Assembly: GCA_013076295.1 (NCBI GenBank)
Contig: RQOL01000692.1
Coordinates: 62,001-126,000, forward strand
DNA from: Sanderia malayensis
Lineage: Eukaryota > Cnidaria > Scyphozoa > Semaeostomeae > Pelagiidae
Direction of reading: 5' to 3'
Length of the DNA stretch: 64,000 nt
In this document: positions 36,501 through 46,590 of the stretch, in pieces
Numbering within the stretch: the first letter of the stretch is position 1
Layout of the letters: each line of letters opens with the position of its first letter
Translations under genes and position numbers: made by a program
Notes under the pieces: generated by a model
Seen by the model: only the letters and a program-made list of their open reading frames with translations
The model's database searches: none
Told to the model about the DNA's origin: nothing

Positions 36501-37402
36501 CATCGGTATCGATTGCCGGATTGGCATGCGTTGCTGCATCAATTATCCCAAACGATGGAACTCGCCCACGTAAGCTACTTTTTACCTTCACATAAAGTCT
36601 TCCTTTAACGGACGTTGAATGGAGTCAAGATGTATACCCAAGGCCTCTTGAACTTCCAATTTCTGTAACTGATGTTGGGGATTGGGGTTTGGGGAGATAC
36701 CTGTCCCTGGCAACCCTCAAGTCCTTGTTGTTGCTTGCACCTTCTTGTTATCGTTAAATTAAAAGTTTTGTAACCTCTTTGCAAGTTTTCTCATTTCTCG
36801 ACAGATTTGATACCGTTGAGAGTGTGCCTTGGAATATTGGGCAAGTTTTGCATCTCAATGTCTTTTGATTCCATATACACGTGGTCTGCTGAATTGTATC
36901 CAACTGTTATCAGGTACGTGGAACAATCAACCAATTGAATAACCCTCCTTATTTTTGCCTGCCAACAAGACTGTCACAAACGTTACCGACACTTTCAGTT
37001 TCAATGAAATCATTAATAAGCACAGCCGTCTCTATAAGCATACGCTCTCTCTAATTATGGGTGCTTCTTATTTTATATATGTTATGGTGTGTTATACAGT
37101 GTTCCATTTGTAAGCGTAACTATCTGATGATTTTTGCTTTAAGGGGCGTGGCAATGGGTTATTTACAAATAGCAGCCCGACTTGGCTCAGCTTTGGCTCC
37201 TTGGGTCGCGAGATGGCTCATCGGTATACACGCTGTATTGCCGTTTTCATTGATGGGAGGACTTGCTATTATTGTTGCGGTGCTGCAGTTGAAATTGCCG
37301 GAGACAGCTTTCAAGCCAACTGCTGAAACATTCGACGATTTGGATGATGTTGAGGATTTTCGAGGAGATGGTGATCGAGTTGGAAAAGAATCTCAAATTT
37401 GA
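33526..37402 (+). CDS. SLC22-like organic ion transporter gene C, intact, 522 aa
   Basis: Exons 33526-33849, 34154-34257, 34707-35030, 35511-35729, 36030-36164, 36475-36569, 36805-36913, 37144-37402; sum 1569 bp, in frame. Start MAVPNCKESL; an upstream in-frame ATG at 33409 would add 39 residues that do not resemble the paralogs. Same architecture as B: DEALPIIGEFGKFQ before helix 1, glycosylated cysteine-rich loop (FNSTVC, NGT), LSDRFGRK (motif A), PESARW, CKKVGRKKT, AELYPTVIR, LPET. Exon 4 is one codon longer than in B. Intron 2 carries a 30-bp minisatellite and intron 3 a small MITE. Very close to B in the extracellular loop, which suggests recent duplication or conversion. Substrate unknown. 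Confidence 0.92.
34385..34645. repeat. 30-bp minisatellite in intron 2 of gene C
   Basis: Eight to nine head-to-tail units of 30 bp (GGGCTGGTATGTCCCATATC plus ten more bases). The four central units are nearly identical and the outer ones diverged. It keeps all frames open by chance, producing a spurious long frame that runs into exon 3. Confidence 0.9.
35182..35319. mobile_element. Tourist-like MITE in intron 3 of gene C
   Basis: 138-bp element with inverted ends AGCCTGGTTTCCATATAGTC and complement, flanked by the 3-bp direct repeat TAA (35179-35181 and 35320-35322). A 3-bp TWA duplication is typical of PIF/Harbinger-derived Tourist elements. Confidence 0.8.
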
Positions 37403-37895
37403 ATTGAATATGGGCAAGTTACTCATTTTTAATTATATATTTTTCCATGTAGTCACTTCTTGTCGTTTAATAGGTGGAACAATGAATTTTCAAGAGCATA
37501 ATTTTCTAGAGCATGATTTTATATTTTAAGTGAAAGATTAGTGTATTAAAACAATTGTTTGGATATATTTACGCTTCTGCCTCTGAATTCACTGCAGAAT
37601 GTGGAAATCAAAAATGAGATTTTGCGGCTGGCTTCGCAGCTAAATTTGTTACCTATTGTTTAGCATTTATGAACGTATTGCTTGAATGATCACGAATTGC
37701 TGAAACAAATGCTTTATTAATATTTTTTTAATTGTAATGTAAATTTTTAAGGTGCATTCCAATTGCTTTTGATACGGGAGCTCGCGGTGTGAGAAATGGC
37801 CTAAGACCGCAACCAAGCAAAGCAATACTGTAATTTTTCAAATTTGCTTGAGGAAACCTGGCTGTCTTCTTCAACCTGAGACACTGAACCTAAAG
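37403..37895. other. Intergenic C-D (right contig)
   Basis: AT-rich with no supported gene. Confidence 0.5.
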
Positions 37896-40374
37896 ATGCC
37901 CGATTCTTCGAAAACGAATTTGATTGTGAAGACGTCAAGCAGTGGTCTGATCGTGGACGAGGTTCTGCTAGTTGTTGGAGAATTTGGCAGATTTCAAATC
38001 CTCTTGACCATTATACTGGCTGTGATTAGGATAGGATCCCAATATCGATGTCCGTACTATTGCCCTACTTCGCACAACATGATCCTGGTTGGAGGTGTGC
38101 CTTTAACAGTACCGCATGCAAGTTGAATGGAACTATAACCTCATCTAATAAGAATGATTTTGAGAAGAGATGCAACATGCCAAGGTCTGAATGGCAGTTT
38201 TCACAACCCAAACATTACTCTGTTGTTACCCAGGTCAGATATGCACAGTAAACATATAATTTAGCCTGAGTGAATGATAGCCATATAATTTAGCCTGAGT
38301 GAATGATTTCTCGTAGACTTCAACGTTAAATTTCCACTGGATGCTCAATTGTATTTCTATAGTTTTTTTTATAACTTTTTTCATTTATAATGGGTCTAAT
38401 TGACGCATGTTTCTTTGAATGGAACAGTTTGATTTGAGCTGTGATATGCGACCATACAATCATCTTGCAACTTCATTGTATTTCATATGCTGGGCAATTG
38501 GTGGTGTGGTTCTTGGTTACCTTGGAGACAAGTAAGTATATTGTTAAATTCTTTTTGTACAAGGTTGTCGGGGGCATTTAAGGAGGGGGAGGGGAGTGGC
38601 ATTTAAGGAGGGGCGTGTGCAGCTTACGAATTCAGTTGAACCCTTCGTTTTTACGACGATATAGCTATTGGCAATCAACGCACTTCTTTCACAAAAACCC
38701 CGTTAATTCGGTGCCTGCTTTTGACCGCACCTTGACGGTGGTGTTCCACGCAATGTAATTCTCATCCCGATTCTTGCAAAGATACTGGAACTATTCTAGT
38801 ATCTTTGCAATAATCCAGTACTATTGCAGTATCTTTGATTATTGTTTTCTCTTTCAGATACGGTCGTAAACAGATACTTCTGCCTTCAGTTGTTGCCATC
38901 ATAATCATTGGCTTTGCCAGCGCCTTCTCTCCCAATTTCGCTTGTTACTCTGTCGCACGTGGTCTAATTGGGTTTTTCTACGCCGGCTGTTCGATTCAGA
39001 TACTCTAGACAGGGAATTTACCACAACAATCTAAGGATCTGGGTAACCAAAAATTTTAATGCTCAGAATGAAAGTCTGTATATAGGAGATCAAAATTCCG
39101 AGTTGGGACATTTCGGAAAATTAACTGTTCTCACGTGATAGTGACGTAATTAATTAGGCTGCAAGACACGGTCAGAAAAAAATCAACCATATCAAATTTT
39201 AAATCCAAGTACATTTTTGGATTGCTCTTGAATAGTTATGTCAACTGCCTAAAAGAACCATAACCTAAAAACGTACGGTTCCAAAGTTATAGGCCTATAA
39301 AGTTGCGAAAAATCAGGGGGTAACTTCACATAATTCCGATGGTAAGTTTTTTTGCCCCCGGCAAGTTAATAGATGCCATCATAAAATAAATAACAAATAT
39401 GATATCTAAGTTCTATTGCCAGCTATGTTGTAGCATATTATAAGCTATACATCATGGGATTCAGATGAATTATGGCGCTTTTGTACTTCATTGTTACCCC
39501 CTGTTTTCCTTAAATTTAAATTTCCTTGTTGTTTTGATGCTAATTACATTTCAGATTATACATTGGATGTACAATTTTTATTCATTAGCAGGTTTGGCCA
39601 TTTACTGAGTTGCAAAAATCACATGGGCTGTATCAAAGGGGGAAGCATTAAGATTCATAATACAAAAGAATGAACATACCTTAACTATGAAACCGATCTA
39701 AGGTAGTGGAGTCACCGCTAGACATAAATTCGAATATTTTCCATACACTTTGGTCACTTAAATGTCTCTATGTCACACAGTTAGTTATATCGGAGTCTTT
39801 TGCATCAGATCTTCTGTTGCCTCAGATGTTGTTTGGTTCTCCAGGTGCACATCATCTAAGCCTGTTCTTTTTCTTCTTTTCCGTTTTTTGAACCGGTTCT
39901 CGAGCCATTTTTCTTGGGGGATGGCTGCTCTGAATGACTTCTTTCGTAATCAGCCGAACCTCCATCTCTTGTTTTCCTCCCGCGATTGTTTTTAACTAAT
40001 GGTGGAAATTGATTGCCGGCAAAACAGATGGGCTTCTTCTTGAACCGTCCATCCGCACTTCTCGAAGTCAAGATTATTAATGCTTGCTGCCTGCAACGAT
40101 ATCATAAATAAACTTGGAAATTAGCTCTTTGATAACTTGGACAGCGGAATCGAGATCTGGGGGCAAAGACATCGACGACATCTTTCTCAAACACATGTAC
40201 AAGGGAATTCTTGTTTGCACGTAATCTTCATTTTCCTGCCCGAATAGATCATTGAACGCACAAACTCTTTAAAATCGTTTTAATTATCATTTGTCCGCTT
40301 TCTGTCTTGCTCAAGTGAGTCAAGGAAACCCAGCGTTGTTTTATCTGCAAGAACCTTCATGAAGATAGCTACGA

Positions 40375-40635
40375 TTACCAGTTCAATAGAAGTGTCGTAT
40401 AGCAGCCTGTAATTGCATAAAAAGCAAGACAAACTTCCCAGGAAATCACAAATGACGCCAATGTTTGCATATTGCTCAGCATTATACTTAAAGTACCATT
40501 ACGTTTAAAATGGCACTGCGAATAAGCCCACATTAACAGCATTAGTACTAATGGAATAAAATAGAATGAATTCGTGAGAGATGCTGAAAATAAGGAGCCA
40601 CTACTGGAGTTGATTACAAGATACGATTGTGGCAT
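40375..40635 (-). pseudogene. Remnant of a transposon-type ORF in the left palindrome arm
   Basis: Mirror image of 41015-41184: an open stretch containing VLMLLMWAYSQCHFKRNG and ITGCYTTLLLN. See the entry at 40915. Its N-terminal part differs because it starts in the spacer. Confidence 0.45.
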
Positions 40636-40914
40636 ATATCTCCCCAGATATTAACTCCAGAAAACACGATCAACTTTATTCTGCCATGTTGCATTCAACA
40701 GCATATATCACATCAAAACTTTTCAGTTACAAAATTTAACTCCATAATCATCTTTAACTCGCAACGATCGTATTACAACATAAATTAAAGGGTGCAGGGG
40801 TAAGCCCTGGAGCCCTGACACGATCTTGCAGATAGTAGAAGACAATTCATCAAGACAACATTTGTCACTATAATATAATGGATAGCAAAATCTACAGATT
40901 ACTGGGAAACAATC

Positions 40915-41184
40915 ATGATGAAGAAGAATGTACCAGCGAAGGGGCTCGTACGAGCGTTATCGGTACTTAAAGAGCAGACTGATGTTGTCTTTTATGCGAA
41001 ACATGCAGATGTATTAATGCTGTTAATGTGGGCTTATTCGCAGTGCCATTTTAAACGTAATGGTACTTTAAGTATAATGCTGAGCAATATGCAAACATTG
41101 GCGTCATTTGTGATTTCCTGGGAAGTTTGTCTTGCTTTTTATGCAATTACAGGCTGCTATACGACACTTCTATTGAACTGGTAA
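40915..41184 (+). pseudogene. Frameshifted remnant of a repeat-borne ORF with DxDVLxLL...AITGCxTT motifs
   Basis: Starts in the palindrome spacer (MMKKNVPAKGLVRALSVLKE) and runs into the right arm. HADVLMLLMWAYSQ and AFYAITGCYTT resemble the D-x-DVL and HAITGCDTT blocks of an uncharacterised protein that is abundant in cnidarian and fish repeats. I suspect a PIN/FEN-like nuclease fold, which is an inference. Between these blocks a second frame gives WYFKYNAEQYANIGVICDFL, so the copy carries at least two frameshifts. An open stretch near 41380-41470 may be further downstream coding from the same source. Confidence 0.45.
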
Positions 41185-43587
41185 TCGTAGCTATCTTCAT
41201 GAAGGTTCTTGCAGATAAAACAACGCTGGGTTTCCTTGACTCACTTGAGCAAGACAGAAAGCGGACAAATGATAATTAAAACGATTTTAAAGAGTTTGTG
41301 CGTTCAATGATCTATTCGGGCAGGAAAATGAAGATTACGTGCAAACAAGAATTCCCTTGTACATGTGTTTGAGAAAGATGTCGTCGATGTCTTTGCCCCC
41401 AGATCTCGATTCCGCTGTCCAAGTTATCAAAGAGCTAATTTCCAAGTTTATTTATGATATCGTTGCAGGCAGCAAGCATTAATAATCTTGACTTCGAGAA
41501 GTGCGGATGGACGGTTCAAGAAGAAGCCCATCTGTTTTGCCGGCAATCAATTTCCACCATTAGTTAAAAACAATCGCGGGAGGAAAACAAGAGATGGAGG
41601 TTCGGCTGATTACGAAAGAAGTCATTCAGAGCAGCCATCCCCCAAGAAAAATGGCTCGAGAACCGGTTCAAAAAACGGAAAAGAAGAAAATGAACAGGCT
41701 TAGATGATGTGCACCTGAGAACCAAACAACATCTGAGGCAACAGAAGATCCGATGCAAAATACTCCGATATAACTAACTGTGTGACATAGAGACATTTAA
41801 GTGACCAAAGTGTATGGAAAATATTCGAATTTATGTCTAGCGATGACTCCACTACCTTAGATCGGTTTCATAGTTAAGGTATGTTCATTCTTTTGTATTA
41901 TGAATCTTAATGCTTCCCCCTTTGATACAGCCCATGTGATTTTTGCAACTCAGTAAATGGCCAAACCTGCTAATGAATAAAAATTGTACATCCAATGTAT
42001 AATCTGAAATGTAATTAGCATCAAAACAACAAGGAAATTTAAATTTAAGGAAAACAGGGGGTAACAATGAAGTACAAAAGCGCCATAATTCATCTGAATC
42101 CCATGATGTATAGCTTGCAATATGCTACAACATAGCTGGCAATAGAACTTAGATATCATATTTGTTATTTATTTTATGATGGCATCTATTAACTTGCCGG
42201 GGACAAAAAAACTTACCATCGGAATTATGTGAAGTTACCCCCTGATTTTTCGCAACTTTATAGGCCTATAACATTGGAACCGTATGTTTTTAGGTTATGG
42301 TTCTTTTAGGCAGTTGACATAACTATTCAAGAGCAATCCAAAAATGTACTTGAATTTAAAATTTGATATGATTGATTTTTTTCTGACCGTTTCTTGCAGC
42401 CTAATTAATTACGTCACTATCACGTGAGAACAGTTAATTTTCCGAAATGTCCCAACTCGGAATTTTGATCTCCTATATACAGACTTTCATTCTGAGCATT
42501 AAAATTTTTGGTTACCCAGATCCTTAGATTGTTGTGGGAAATTCCCTGTCTACTCGTTCTGGTATCTGAGTTTGTTGGCCTGAAATACCGACCATTGGCT
42601 GTCAACGTTATGTCTGTGCCATATACTATCAGCACAATTTTGCTTGGAATCATTGCTTATTTTATCCGTTCTTGGAAAATTCTTCTCATCACTTGTACTG
42701 CTCCATACATTCCAGTATTGATCTCCTTCAGGTAAGTGCTTCATTTTTACAACGCGTTATCATGTTTTGCTTCTTGGTATGATATGATATGATATGATGT
42801 AATACACAATTCCATTTACTTGGTTTTTCATTGCGCGTTAAAAGAACAATTTACAAGTTTACAAATTGCGTTTAAAAATTTACAAAAGAAGAGGTCTCAA
42901 AAACTTTATACAAAATTTATAAAAAGAGGTTTTAAAAGAGGTTTCTTTCCACTCTGTACAATATTCTTGCGTTACATCTTGGGTAACGTTGTCTTCGCAT
43001 ATGTAGTTTTCACCGAATTTTTGAAGCATTTTCGACCCTGTTGACAAGAACTCGGCTTATGGGGACATAGATAATGAAACTTTTAATGAATAATACGTCA
43101 CCTGGGAGTAACTTGCAGTACTTAATTAATGGGAAGTTAATTATCTGAAATATTTTGGTACGTGCGTGACCAACAGAATTTTTTCCCACTAGCTACTTAT
43201 TTGCTTCACTAAACAGCTTTTGATTAAGTTCTTTTACTTCATTGACCTTTTCTAATTGAGTTATTTTTGTTTTCGATTTTGAATAGGTTTATTCCCGAGT
43301 CAATAAGATGGCATAACGTGCACGGCCAGACAGATAATGCGATGAAAACAGTGAAAAGAATAGCAAAATTCAATAGAAAGGTTTTTCCATTTAATTTAAA
43401 ACTGGCTGAAGTTGAAAAGCCCGAAGAAAAGTCAACCAGAAGTATTTTGAATCTGTTTCGTCCAATGAAAATGGCAATCAGCACTCTTATACAAAGCTTT
43501 GCTTGGTGAGCTCTGTATTTTTCTATAATTTCATGCCAGGGCGAATATACATGATAATTTTCATGTACTGTTGAGTTTCGATATACA

Positions 43588-43746
43588 CAGTGTATCCCGA
43601 TAACTCGAACCTTCAAGGGACCGATGAAAATGGCTCGAGTTAGCAATTGTTCAAGTTATTAAGGGTTAGAATGTACTGGCAAAGCTTTCAAGGGGAATAT
43701 AAGTTGGTTCGAGTTATCCAAAGTTTGAGTTATCAGGATTTTACTG
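43588..43746. mobile_element. pogo/Tigger-like MITE in intron 4 of gene D
   Basis: 159 bp with imperfect inverted ends: CAGTGTATCCCGATAACTCG on the left and the complement of CAGTAAAATCCTGATAACTC on the right, next to TA on the right side. CAGT-type ends with TA targets are typical of pogo-like Tc1/mariner derivatives. Confidence 0.65.
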
Positions 43747-44184
43747 TATAGCCAACTCTATAAATTTCCAGCACTCCACAGGGATCTTCTGGAATTACAA
43801 GTTTCTATTATAGATTCTTCTTTAAAAACGGTTTGTTTTTCAATTACCCATTCCAACATTTCATATTCCATGTTTTACAGATATGACTATTACTGTGTAA
43901 ATTGCTATATTTCTTGCATTTATGACTAGGGCGGTCAGTGGTATGGTATTCTATGGAATGGCATTTGCCGCGGCTGACCTTGGAGGTAGCATGTACAGAG
44001 ATTTTATCTTGATTTCTTTTATTGAAATACCGGCCGATGCAGTGGGCATATATCTAACTCAAAGGTAATTGGGGTCTGTGCTATTTGTTTTAATTTTGCT
44101 GCATACAGTCCACTCTTGCTACATCGTAAAAATTACTATTTGGCTACTTGGCTACTTGGCTTCCCGTTAAGAAAATGATCATAC

Positions 44185-44305
44185 TGTAAGTCCTCAATTA
44201 AGCCCACACCCTCGATTAAGCCCCCCTCCGAATAACCTCCCACCCTAAAATATTTCTTGCGAAATAAGCCCACGGGGACTTAATCGAAGACTTACGATAC
44301 TAGTT
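44185..44305. repeat. Hairpin copy of the dispersed TTAATCGAGG/GCCCCC repeat family
   Basis: GTAAGTCCTCAATTAAGCCC near the left edge pairs imperfectly with GGGACTTAATCGAAGACTTA near the right edge, in intron 5 of gene D. Confidence 0.6.
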
Positions 44306-44635
44306 TCTTTGGATATCTTATATTTTCAGTGATCTAATTCTTTTATTCAGAATTGGTCGCAAAAAGACCACTCTGATTTTGGCGTTTATTGGCGGTGTCG
44401 CGTGCATTGCTATAGCTGCTATTCCGACAGATAAGCATCCAAGTAAGCTATTCAATCAAATAATGTAATGTATTATGTACTTTGTAGGCAAGCACAAAAT
44501 AGACCAGTTAAAGAAGAACCAAAAGCAAGCAGTTCTAGCCATCCTAAAAGCTTTATTACACTCCGTTTTTTGGTTTTCCTCCTTCTTTCAAAGTAGATAA
44601 GCCTTCCTTTCGAAACATGATTTTGAAATACTGAG

Positions 44636-44735
44636 TTAGACTCATTACATTACGTCCCAGTGCCTCGCTCGCAACTTGCTCAAACGAGCCAGTAAAAGCG
44701 AATGAGACACAGGGACGCAATGTAGTGAGTCTAAT
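44636..44735. repeat. Inverted-repeat element in intron 6 of gene D
   Basis: AGACTCATTACATTACGTCC... pairs with ...GGACGCAATGTAGTGAGTCT. A related half sequence, AGACTCATTGCATTGCGTCC, occurs near 60188, so the family is dispersed. Confidence 0.65.
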
Positions 44736-45376
44736 AGTGAGCCGTGATGAACTTGTGATTCATAAAACCATGAAAGCCTAAATCATTTTGCACTTATTTT
44801 TCACAAACATTTTTTTGACAGATTTTTTGAATTTTGATTAACGTGTTTGTGTGATTGTCTCAACAGAATTAACAGCCTTGAGGGTGTGCATTGGAGTTTT
44901 TAGCAAGTTTTGCTTCGCAATCAGTTACAATGCTCTTCATTTATGGTCTGTGGAGCTATACCCAATTGTGATAAGGTATGAAACCCAGTGGATTGCACTT
45001 AAATCCGGATAATTCATTATCTCCAACACTCTTCAAGGAAGACTTTATCTTTGCATCTTTCTTCAAAGTTTTTTCTTTACATTATTCTTTAACTTAAAGC
45101 CATGATAATTTTTTAATCCAGAATTTTTTTTACAGAGGCATGGCTCTAGGATATTTACAAGCTGCAGCCTGTCTTGGCTCTTTACTGGCTCCTTGGGTGG
45201 CGAATTGGCTCATCGAAGTACATCCTGCATTGCCGTTTTCATTGTTCGGAGCATGCGCAGTTATCAGTGCCGCGTTGGAGTTGAAGTTGCCCGAGACTGC
45301 TTGCGAAGCAACAGCTGTAACACCAGAAAGCGCAAATGAGTGCCTCGTGCCAAAGAAGTGGGTTACGTTGCTTTGA

Positions 45377-46590
45377 GTTCAACAACAACGCTCAACTCAA
45401 TCTGACTTTAAGGATAAAGTTGTTCAAATTATATAAAGTTCGAATCGTAGAGGTTCGTGGTTTAAAAGTCATTTTAAGTTTTAAAACCCTGGAAGGTTCA
45501 GGAAATCAGCTCCCAAGTTAGGGCCTGCGTTGGGGCTTTTAAAAAAAGATAAAATAGATTGGAGTTGAAGTATTTAAAAGAATACAATATTTACAATAAA
45601 ATTGTGAAACAAATCTCAAATTTTCCAACCATATTTGTTATTATTATGCAAATTTTATAACTTGAGTTGCAACAGTTGATTTGCTTTGTAGAAGTGGTCA
45701 ATCCAGTTTGGTTTCACGAAATTTTCGTGAATGGTGAGCAATGCGAAGCGAAACAGCGTTGTCCTGCGGAGGAGTTGTGTTAGCGTCGTTGAGCTACCGA
45801 TCTGCCCCCAAAAGTATGTCGAGTTTTTAATATGCCCCCTCCCAGGGGAAGGGGGGCTTAATCGAGCCATCACGGTAGGTCACGGAAGGTCGTGACAGAT
45901 TCAAGTTGAACAGACACAGTTGATGATGAAATTAATTATTTTTCTTGATATTTGCATTTTGACATTTCACCATGCACCCATGAATGCAAGGATTATACAG
46001 CTGTTGCCGCCAAAACGCATGCGCATTTCAATATTTATAATAGCTTGTATGATTGTACCTCACTGTTTAATTTCTCCAGGAAGTGCGGATTTTCTCGAAA
46101 TGACACCTGGCGGTTAGGGGTGGAGGTTGAACCTTTGAGCCGGAAGCACTCGAAACCCATGCAAACGTTTTTGTTAACATCAACCACTGACATCAATTCA
46201 GATCAGTGACATCAACATCAATTCAAGGGTTGCATTGCAAGTTGCGATCAATCATATAGCAGTGAAGACAGAAGCACAACACAGTGGCGTGTCACATTTC
46301 ATTGCTTCAGTCAGAATTCAGAAGTAAGAAAAACAGCGGGATTGAATCAGATTAGACGAAACACTGCTTGCTGCTTTGAGAAATTCGAGATTTTTCATCA
46401 CAGCACGACTTTGCTTCTTCGCATTTCTATATTCTTGAAAATCTCAGGGCTACATGATAGCCGTTTCTTCAAACGACTCCAAGCAACTGGTAATAGAGCA
46501 AGGGTGCCTTGGTGAATGCTGCGAGCCACTGCGAGTTTTCCACAACAAACAAACTAAAGGCTTTCTCGGTGTGAACGACACAACGACAAA
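45377..46590. other. Intergenic D-E
   Basis: AT-rich; holds a partial copy of the GGGGCTTAATCGAG repeat at 45826-45872. Small open frames at 45920-46210 show no recognisable domain. The 5' flank of gene E is at the right side. Confidence 0.5.

Larger units (their letters stand above)
23331..39189. repeat. Right copy of the assembly duplication
   Basis: Same sequence as 7472-23230. It is about 100 bp longer because the left copy has lost bases. This is the better copy except for its first few hundred bases, where for example a C is missing near 23468 in exon 3 of gene A. Confidence 0.9.
39006..42552. mobile_element. 3.5-kb palindromic (foldback-like) DNA element in exon 3 of gene D
   Basis: Ends TAGACAGGGAATTTACCACA and its complement; flanked by CTC at 39003-39005 and 42553-42555. 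Arms 39006-40544 and 41015-42552 (about 1.54 kb each) are near-perfect inverted copies with few mismatches, around a ~470-bp unique spacer. The 3-bp duplication is confirmed because its removal restores the 324-bp exon length shared by all paralogs. No transposase recognised, so it is probably non-autonomous. Superfamilies with 3-bp duplications (PIF/Harbinger, Chapaev3, Academ) are candidates; none is assigned. The left end is also present at 23047-23230, where the left contig stops. Confidence 0.9.
37896..45376 (+). pseudogene. SLC22-like transporter gene D, disrupted by a frameshift and an insertion
   Basis: Exons 37896-38233, 38428-38531, 38858-39005 + 42556-42731 (one exon split by an insertion), 43287-43505, 43930-44064, 44351-44442, 44867-44975, 45136-45376. 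Two lesions. First, a 5-bp tandem duplication of AGGAT near 38027-38036 in the helix-1 segment shifts the frame. Second, a 3547-bp palindromic element lies in exon 3 with a CTC duplication and brings a stop codon at once. Without element and duplicate the exon is 324 bp, exactly as in A, B, C and E. All other exons are open and keep family motifs (PESIRW, GRKKT, WSVELYPIVIR, LPET), so the losses look recent. The first lesion is in both contigs; the left edge of the second is too. Confidence 0.88.

Noticed and set aside
39856..41703. Basic 71-aa proteins at 39856-40071 (-) and 41488-41703 (+)
   Set aside because: They are mirror copies from the palindrome arms with no recognisable domain; I do not support them as genes.
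7038..45376. Eight or nine transporter genes in a recently expanded array
   Set aside because: A-D are counted twice because of the contig overlap; five genes remain.
45920..46209. Small frames upstream of transporter E
   Set aside because: Short, overlapping and without similarity; likely 5' flank.
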